Shown: piece after piece, positions 57,736 to 64,000 of the stretch
Numbering within the stretch: the stretch's first letter is position 1
How the letters are laid out: each line of letters begins with the position of its first letter
NCBI RefSeq assembly: GCF_014898055.3
Contig: NW_023601104.1
Coordinates: forward strand, 75,499,106 to 75,563,105
Source of the DNA: Talpa occidentalis
Lineage: Eukaryota > Chordata > Mammalia > Eulipotyphla > Talpidae
Length of the DNA stretch: 64,000 nucleotides
Direction: 5' to 3'
Notes under the pieces: generated by a model
Seen by the model: only the letters and a program-made list of their open reading frames with translations
Told to the model about the DNA's origin: nothing
The model's database searches: none
Translations under genes and position numbers: made by a program

Positions 57736-58364
57736 CTCCTTCTTAAGTTAGTACTCTGAGCCATTATTCAAACCACTTCTTTGTTTCTCATTTGACCTCT
57801 CTCCTGGGACTGAAGGCCAAAGGTAGGTCAGATGCTTGATGGTGCTGCATTCTGGGCTCTGCCCCTCCTCCAATGCAGGCAGGGCAGGGAATGCACGCTC
57901 CTCTGCTACTCCCTGTCCCCTGAAGACACCAAGGCGCCCCTCCCTCTCCCCCTCCCCTGGTCTATGGCTCACCAGCAGTCCGGATGCCTAGCCTGGCCAG
58001 CCTCCTGCTCCACTTTCGGGACTGTTCCATCCCACCATAATAACCTTCCTTGTACCAAACTCATAGATCTACTTAAAATAAAACCTCTGGTCCTTTCCTC
58101 ATTAGTCTAGTGAGGGTGGCTTACTCTGTCCGGTAGGTTTGCAGGTATGCTGCGGAGAGCCTGGCAGCTGCCTCCTGGGGACAGTGACTGCACTTCCCTC
58201 CACAGTGAGGACAGGGTTGACCCACCTGGCAGCCTTGTCCCATTGTGGAGTCAGATTACAGTGCTGGGAGCCCACGATGTCTGGGTAAGCTTCCTCTATG
58301 AAGGCACTGCTTCCTTAATGATCTGCAACGGGAAATATATCTGTAGGCGAGAGAATTAGGTAAT
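57736..58364. other. Intron 1, nothing recognised
   Basis: Mixed unique sequence; no exon or named repeat. Confidence 0.35.
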
Positions 58365-58369
58365 ACGAT

Positions 58370-58510
58370 CATTGCCTTTTATTAAGTCCAAGTATGTGCC
58401 ATGAACCTGTGCTGATTATAATATGCAACCCTCACAAGCCCAAGGAGCTACAATTTTTCCTAACCCATTTGACAGTTGAGGAAGCTGAGACTTGACGGAA
58501 GTTATATATG
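58370..58510 (-). mobile_element. MIR SINE
   Basis: Reverse MIR: 'ttttattaagtccaagtatgtgcc' and 'cccatttgacagttgaggaagctgagacttgac'. Confidence 0.6.
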
Positions 58511-58889
58511 TGGTCATTGATCAGAAGACCAGGTAGGTAAAGAAGCCCAGAGGAAACTTCTTTCTGTTCTGCTCCAAAGGCAAGATTCTCAACTCCTTAA
58601 CACACTGTCTCAGCGCCCTCCAGACAAACCAGGCACTTACGAACACACTAGGAACCGTGTTGCCTTCTCTCGGCTCTCTATCCTTTAATGTCTAAACCAG
58701 ACAGAAAAGGGATTTCTTTATGGCTGATCTGTAGAGGTTAGTACTTTTCTTTCAGACATTTTCTTAAACAGGCTTGGCTTTTTACTCCCTGAACATTTAA
58801 AAATACAATTGTATAAACCCCAGTCACTTAAGTCAATTAGAGAGTGGTTTCTTCTCTGGCTAGCATTTATTGAGCACTTAATGTATGTC

Positions 58890-59030
58890 AGACACCTGTA
58901 TTAATTATTTTTTATCTAATTCTCATGAAGAATTAATTGTCCATTTACATCCACTCCCCTGCAAACCCCCAGCCCTAGACAACCACTGCTCTCTATCTGT
59001 CTCTATGGATTTGCCTTTTTTTGGCAGTAT
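58890..59030 (-). mobile_element. Old L1 3' fragment, antisense
   Basis: 'caaacccccagccctagacaaccactgctctctatctgtctctatggatttgcc' is the reversed L1M 3' UTR; nearly the same text recurs at 59.88-59.95 kb. Confidence 0.6.
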
Positions 59031-59039
59031 CGTTGTGAG

Positions 59040-59280
59040 TTGTGCCCTGTGCTGGTTAAGCAGTGGGGCCCTTCAAGTCAGGCTACGTGCTATGCTGTGC
59101 TTGCTAGCTGTGTGACCTGTGTGGCCACGAGCCAGTGACTTAAGCTCTCTCTGCCCAGTTCCCTCATCTGTAAAGTGATGTAAAATGATGATCTTCATTA
59201 GAAGAGTTGAGGCTTAAATGGCTTAATATTTATAACATGCTTGGAGCAACACCTGGCTTCCAGCAAGCACTGGCTAATGT
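59040..59280 (+). mobile_element. MIR SINE
   Basis: Sense MIR: 'gctagctgtgtgacctgtgtgg', 'cagttccctcatctgtaaagtgatg' and 'cacctggcttccagcaagcactggctaatg'. Confidence 0.75.
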
Positions 59281-59429
59281 TGGACTGCTTCATAGATAAG
59301 GACAAGGAAGAGACTAGCTTATTTAGCTATCCTGGGGGCCTGATACTTTAACCCAATGAGTCCAGTGCCAGTACCCATGCTCTTCATCATTATCATCTCT
59401 TAGTATCCTCCATTCCTTTACTCTTTAAA

Positions 59430-60160
59430 AAAAAAACAAAAACCTATGTTACTGAGGCATAATTTACATTCTATGAACTTCACTTGTTGGGCCTCCCTGA
59501 TGGCCTAGGGGTTGGGTCTCAGCGATGTCACCATGATGGCCTAGTTTGGATCCCCGGCCAGGGAGCGGGACCACATATAGCACAGCAGACCTCTCCTGTC
59601 TCACCCACGCTGCTCCCCTTAGCAGTGTATTTTGGTGGATCTGCCTGTTCTGCTCCCCATTCTGTCTCTGGTGAATCCTCTCACCCCCTGCACCTCTGGC
59701 CTGTGCCCTAGTTTTTCTGCATGAAAATAAATAAAAATTAAATAAAATAAAATTCACCTATTTTCAGGGTACACTTCAATGGCTTTTACTAAATTTACTA
59801 AGTCTATAAAGTTTTGCAACCATCACCATAATCAAGGACATTTCTGCTAGCCCCAAAAGATCCCTCTTGCCCATTTACAGTCATTTCCCCTTCCCACCCG
59901 CAGCCCTAGGCAACCACTACTCTCTGTCTCTATGCATCTGCCTTTTTCTGACATTTCATATAAATGGAATCGTACAGTATGTGCTCAGGCATCTGGCTTC
60001 TTCCACTTTGAGTTTTTTCAGGTCCATCCTCATCTCAGTAGTTTGTTCCTTTCTGTTGATAAAATGTGTCTGTTGTGTGGATGACCACATTCTGTCCATT
60101 CATTTACCACTTAATAAACATTTAGATTGTTTCCTCCTTTTGACCATTATGAATACTTTT
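59430..60160 (-). mobile_element. Old L1 3' region, antisense, split by a SINE
   Basis: The reversed L1M 3' end before and after the SINE at 59489-59750: 'tactgaggcataatttacattc', then 'aaattcacctattttcagggtacacttc', 'ggcaaccactactctctgtctctatg' and 'taaatggaatcgtacagtatgtg'. Confidence 0.65.
59489..59750 (+). mobile_element. tRNA-derived SINE, type B
   Basis: Sense copy with a drifted A box (GGCCTAGGGGTTGGG) and a degenerate tail. It interrupts the old L1 between ACTTCACTTGTT and AATTCACCTATT, probably a decayed duplication. Confidence 0.85.
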
Positions 60161-60165
60161 TAAAT

Positions 60166-60431
60166 ATTTAAGATTTATTTATTTATGCATATAAGAGCTG
60201 GGGTATAGGCCAGAGTTGCAGAGGGTGAGAGGATTCGCCAGAGACAGAGTGGGGAGCAGAACAGGCAGATGGATCAAAGTACGCTGCTGAGGGGAGCAGC
60301 GGGCAAGACAGGAGAGGTCTGCTGTGCCATGTGGGTTGCTCCCTGGCCAGCCTGGGATCAAATTCGTGCTGCAGAGGCTGCGGATTGCTTCCTAGTGTGG
60401 TACTTAACCCCTTGCGCCACCAGGGAGGCCC
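60166..60431 (-). mobile_element. tRNA-derived SINE, type B
   Basis: Inverted, near full length; ends GCGCCACCAGGGAGGCCC. I could not find a clean target duplication. Confidence 0.87.
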
Positions 60432-60740
60432 TCTTAATAATTTATTATGAAACATTATAAAAGGACAATGAACTCCACAGAGTGATCAACCAACTTCAAC
60501 ATTTAGCATTGACACCCTCCACTGTAGTTTCATCTGGACTCCTCACAGGGGTTATTTCACATCACTCTAACTTCTTCCTTAAACATGAATTTCTACTCAA
60601 TTTTTAATTGGTAATATATTCATAAGATTATAAAACCATGAGTATGAAAAGGTATACAGGGAAAAGATTCACTTTGGATACTTCTCTCCCCATCTGCTCA
60701 GTTTCCATTCAGTCCCTTCCAACCATTGTTATTGTCATGT
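60432..60740. mobile_element. Old LINE remnant
   Basis: The pattern 'aaaggacaatgaactccacag...caaccaacttcaacatttagc...cacatcactctaacttcttcc' resembles an ancient L1M/L1ME 3' part. Unsure of family. Confidence 0.45.
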
Positions 60741-60747
60741 ATTTTTT

Positions 60748-61005
60748 TATTTATTTATGCATACAAGAACTGGCGTACAGGCCAGAGGTGCAGGGGCTGA
60801 GAGGATTCACCAGAGACAGAATAGGGAACAGAACAGGCAGACTGACTGAAATACACTGCTGAGAAGAGCAGCGGGCGAGACAGGAGAGGTCTGCTGCTCC
60901 ATGTGCGTTGCTCCCTGGCTGGCCAGGGATCGAACTCATGCTGCAGAGGCTGTGGATAGCTTCATAGTGTGGTGCTTAACCCCTTGCACCACCAGGGAGG
61001 ATCCA
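60748..61005 (-). mobile_element. tRNA-derived SINE, type B
   Basis: Inverted; ends CACCACCAGGGAGGATCC, so the first bases of the head are mutated. The perfect duplication ATTGTCATGTATTTTT lies on both sides (60732-60747 and 61006-61021). Confidence 0.92.
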
Positions 61006-61089
61006 ATTGTCATGTATTTTTGCAAAATGCATGTGTAGGTAAATATGGATACGAAGTCTTTACCCACTTTTGGCATAAAAGGTAGCTCA

Positions 61090-61358
61090 GGGTCTCCCTG
61101 GTGGTGCAAGGGGTAAAGCACAGCACTATGAAGCTGTCTGCAGCTACTGCAGCACGAGTTCGCACCATGACCAGGGAGCTACCCACACAGTGCAGCAGAC
61201 CTCTCCTGTCTTGCCCACTGCTCCCCTCAGCAGTGTATTTCATCAGTCTGCCTGTTCTGCTCCCCACTCTGTCTCTGGTGAATTCTCTCACCCTCTGCAT
61301 CTCTGGCCTGTGCCCCAGCTCTTGTATACATAAATAAATAAATCTTTAAAAAAAATAG
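61090..61358 (+). mobile_element. tRNA-derived SINE, type B
   Basis: Sense copy, head GGGTCTCCCTGGTGGTGC, full body and A8 tail. The perfect duplication AAGGTAGCTCA flanks it (61079-61089 and 61359-61369). It faces the inverted copy at 60748-61005 across only 84 bp. Confidence 0.92.
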
Positions 61359-61374
61359 AAGGTAGCTCATGTAT

Positions 61375-62160
61375 TATATATGTTGTTTGTAGTTTAGTAT
61401 TTTTCACTTAATCTTAGTGAACTTTTTTATATCAGAAGATAGTTCCCTCATTCTTTTATTTTTATAGCTTTATATGATTCCATTGTATGGCTGTACCTTG
61501 ACCTATCCCACCAGTTACCTGCTGGTTGGCTTTTGGAGTGTTTCCTGTCTTTTGCTGTCACAGACATTGCTGTTGTAATTAAACTTGTACGGACATCATT
61601 TCACATTTCTATCAGAATGCCTATAAGGTACATTTCCTGAAAAGAAAGTGCTTGGTCAGAGAGTATTTGCATTCATGACCTTTGTGATTTTCATTCTTTG
61701 GTAGTTGTATCAATTTCACTCCCACCAGTAATATATACAAGTACTTGATTCTTCCTCATTGCACCAATGAGTTCAGCTTTTTGATTTTCACATAATAGCT
61801 GTTTTTTAGCTCTTATCTCATTTTCTTGCTTTTATTTTTAATTTTGTTTAGTGTTACATTTTTATATTAAGAATTTTTAAATGGGTTATTTCCTGCATTT
61901 CTTAAGGTCTTTTTTTAAAGATAGTCTTTTGAGATATAATTTACAGTCCATACTATTCACCCATTTTAAGTATATCATTCAGTAGTTTTTAGCCTATAGC
62001 TTATTTTTAATATTCATCTCTAACCTCTATTTGAAGTGTTGTTTTCTAATTACAGAAGCAGTTCAGAAAACTTGGTAAAACAAAAAGTACCAAGATAAAT
62101 GTAGTGCCATCACTTAAAGATGTTCACTGTTAACATTTTTTAAGCAAAAGTGACAATGTA
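61375..62160 (-). mobile_element. Old LINE remnants, antisense
   Basis: At 61375-61830 the 'tagctttatatgattccattgtatggc', 'ggtacatttcctgaaaagaaag' and 'caatttcactcccaccagtaatatat' text is decayed reversed L1. At 61905-62160 a second piece has 'gatataatttacagtccatactattcacccattttaag' and 'acagaagcagttcagaaaac'. Confidence 0.6.
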
Positions 62161-62249
62161 TATATTACACTGAGGTTTGCTCTTATTCTGTTCTTGTAAG
62201 TCACTTATGTCTTCAGCCTCTAGGCCTGCTAACCAGCGTGCTCATCCTG

Positions 62250-62460
62250 GATGATAACAGTATCAGCAGGGGTGGTAATATGCTCCACTGCCTGTGTGTG
62301 CCAGGCACTGTGCATTGCACACTTTATGTGCTCAGTCTCAATTAATCTTTGAAATAGTTTGATGACCCTGGTACTTTGCTCATCCCCATTTTACAGCTAA
62401 AGAAAGGAAGGCTCACAGAGGTTGAGTACTTTGCCTCATGTTAAACAGGTTGCTAGTGAG
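62250..62460 (-). mobile_element. MIR SINE
   Basis: Reverse MIR: 'gtgtgccaggcactgtgcattgc', 'tcatccccattttacagctaaagaaagg' and 'ctcacagaggttgagtac'. Confidence 0.78.
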
Positions 62461-63130
62461 GACAGTGTCCCGGCCCATGTGCAGGATTTTCTCCTGGCTG
62501 TGTGGCCCCCGTCTCTGTCCTGGGAGAACACTTTCCTCCTTTGGCTTGCAGAAGGGGAGTAGAAGGAGTGGTGAATGTGTCTCTGCAGAAGTGACCTGTC
62601 TCACAAGATGAGGGACCTCTCTGACACAAGTCATTTCACAGACTTTCCCAGTCACAACCTGCTGGTGGAGAATTCTGGAATAATTGCAGGAAGCACGGAG
62701 CTTGGCACTTCACAAACACCCTCCCTTCCCCTCTCTCACTTCCCACGTCCCTCCTCCATGTTCCAGCCTCTTAGATGGTTTTGGGGTACCTTCCCCTGAG
62801 TTCTCCAAGCCAAAGAGCCAGCGGGAGGTTTGTGGCTGTTAGCTAGAACAGCAGGCTGGCTGCTTGGTTGCTATGACAACAGCTGTTGAAAGTAAGTGGT
62901 CCTTGTGGCAGAAAACAATTTGATAAACCAAATTTGGGGGCCCAGTGGGAAGATCTGGTGGAGATTTTATTGGGTATCTTCAGGGGCTATCCTGCAGAGG
63001 TGGCTTCATGCTGGGAAAGCTGCTCCTGCCTCCTCAGCGGTCCTGAGAGTGAACTCGACAACACCAGAGGCCGAGGCCTTGCACTTTTGCTTCCAGGCTG
63101 AGAGCAGCTGGAAACCATGGACAAAGCATT
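62461..63130. other. Intron 1, nothing recognised
   Basis: Unique sequence without exon-like features. Confidence 0.4.
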
Positions 63131-63145
63131 GAAAATGGTGGTGTG

Positions 63146-63430
63146 TGGGGCCTCCCCGGTGGTGCAGTGGTTGAGCGCTGGGTTGCAAAGCTGCCTGCAG
63201 CCTCTGCAGCGCCAGTTCGATCCCCGGCTGCTCCCTGGCCACCAGAGGAGGGTCCCACATGGCGCGCAGACCTCTCCTGCCGCCCGCTGCTCCCCTCAGC
63301 AGTGTACTTCGGTCTTTCTGCCTGCTCTGCTCCCGGCTCTTGTGAATTCTCTCACCCTCACGTGCTTCTTTCTGTACCCAGTGCTTGTATAAACAAATAA
63401 ATAAATCTTTAAAAAAAAAAAAAAGAAAAA
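63146..63430 (+). mobile_element. tRNA-derived SINE, type A
   Basis: Sense copy with good A and B boxes (GGTTGAGCGCTGG, GTTCGATCCCC). A small deletion occurs in the body where other copies read GCTCTGGCTCTGG (about 63333). The 15-bp duplication GAAAATGGTGGTGTG is perfect (63131-63145 and 63431-63445). Confidence 0.93.
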
Positions 63431-63445
63431 GAAAATGGTGGTGTG

Positions 63446-64000
63446 ATGCAGACTGAGGCAGGCAGGGTAGGTGTCTACCCCTACAAGCTCATTTCTGTGA
63501 GTGTGGTGGTCCTAGGGACACTGGGGGCTGTTACCGCAACTCTGCTGTGGTTAAAATAGCAGAACTCCTGGAGAGAGTTGTCTGTGCTTATTGTACTGCT
63601 TCTCTCCACCCATTCTTTTTTGATCTGCTCCAATCTGGTTTTTGTCCCTATTGCTCCTCCAAAATGCTCTTGTCAAGGTCATCAGTGGCCTCTATTTGAC
63701 TGAATCCCATCACTAATTCCTGGTCCTCAGCCTTCATGAAGGCTACTCACACCTGGCCATATTTCCGGTCATGCTGGCTTCTAGAGACCACACTCTTCCA
63801 GCCATTCTCTCCCCTTCTTTGTCCTGTGACCCTTAAACTTTGCAGGGCCTGGGGCTCAAGGCTTGTTGCTTTATCTTCACTCATTCCCTAAGGGACCTCA
63901 CCTAGACTGTCAGGTTTCTGGGAAACAGGCCCTGAGTCAGAGACATACATGCACAGCTTTGCTGGAAGTGCCTGAGGATGAACGATGTTGGGGGTGTGGG
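63446..64000. other. Intron 1, possible L2-like remnant
   Basis: 'gctcttgtcaaggtcatcagtggcctc' near 63666-63693 recalls ancient LINE coding sequence, but I cannot confirm it. No exon before the right edge. Confidence 0.35.

Larger units (their letters stand above)
34249..64000 (+). other. GALNT16: GALNT16 intron 1 (runs past the right edge)
   Basis: After the donor at 34249 I found no sequence encoding the next part of the enzyme, which would carry the stem end and start of the catalytic domain. The whole remainder is therefore best read as one large first intron, which fits the large size of this gene in mammals. Its repeats and rearrangements are listed separately. Confidence 0.7.

Overview
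The window is nuclear DNA from a placental mammal. It carries the 3' end of EXD2 (3'-5' exonuclease domain-containing protein 2), an intergenic stretch of about 16 kb, and the CpG-island promoter, first coding exon and first ~30 kb of intron 1 of GALNT16 (a polypeptide N-acetylgalactosaminyltransferase). Both genes read on the + strand, in the same order and at about the same spacing as on human 14q24. The mammalian call rests on spliced exons with GT-AG borders and consistent phase, MIR, L2, MER5A and L1 remnants, and a CpG island. At least 20 copies of a tRNA-derived SINE (head GGGCCTCC, tail ending (TAAA)nTCTTT-An) do not look like the horse ERE, pig PRE-1, carnivore Can-SINE, cetartiodactyl CHR, camelid or bat VES elements as I know them. 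This suggests a less-studied laurasiatherian lineage; a pangolin is my guess, not proven.

Layout. 1-8,523: an EXD2 intron made mostly of nested LINE and SINE insertions. 8,524-16,334: the last five coding exons of EXD2, giving 382 contiguous codons plus a stop in perfect phase. They begin at the DEDDy motif III (YAARD) and run through a Cys/His cluster resembling an HNH or zinc-binding fold. The last EXD2 intron holds three solo LTRs of one ERV family, each with its own 5-bp target duplication. 16,335 to about 17,560: probable 3' UTR. About 17.6-33.2 kb: intergenic, with old LINE, L2 and MIR relics and two SINEs, one of them a 64-bp head-only copy. 33.2-35.3 kb: CpG island with the GALNT16 start at 34,072. 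34,249-64,000: GALNT16 intron 1, in which I found no second exon.

The two genes are neighbours, not a pathway. EXD2 is a metal-dependent nuclease reported in DNA end resection and in mitochondria. GALNT16 is a Golgi type II membrane enzyme that starts mucin-type O-glycosylation.

The most unusual structures lie outside the genes: an inverted-plus-direct triplication at 50.9-52.5 kb, an 82-bp-arm inverted repeat at 41.15-41.64 kb, a SINE target hit twice at 44.4-45.0 kb, and loss of the polyadenylation-signal segment in the only LTR that lies in the sense direction of EXD2. I saw no CRISPR array, tRNA gene, rRNA gene or bacterial-type system.
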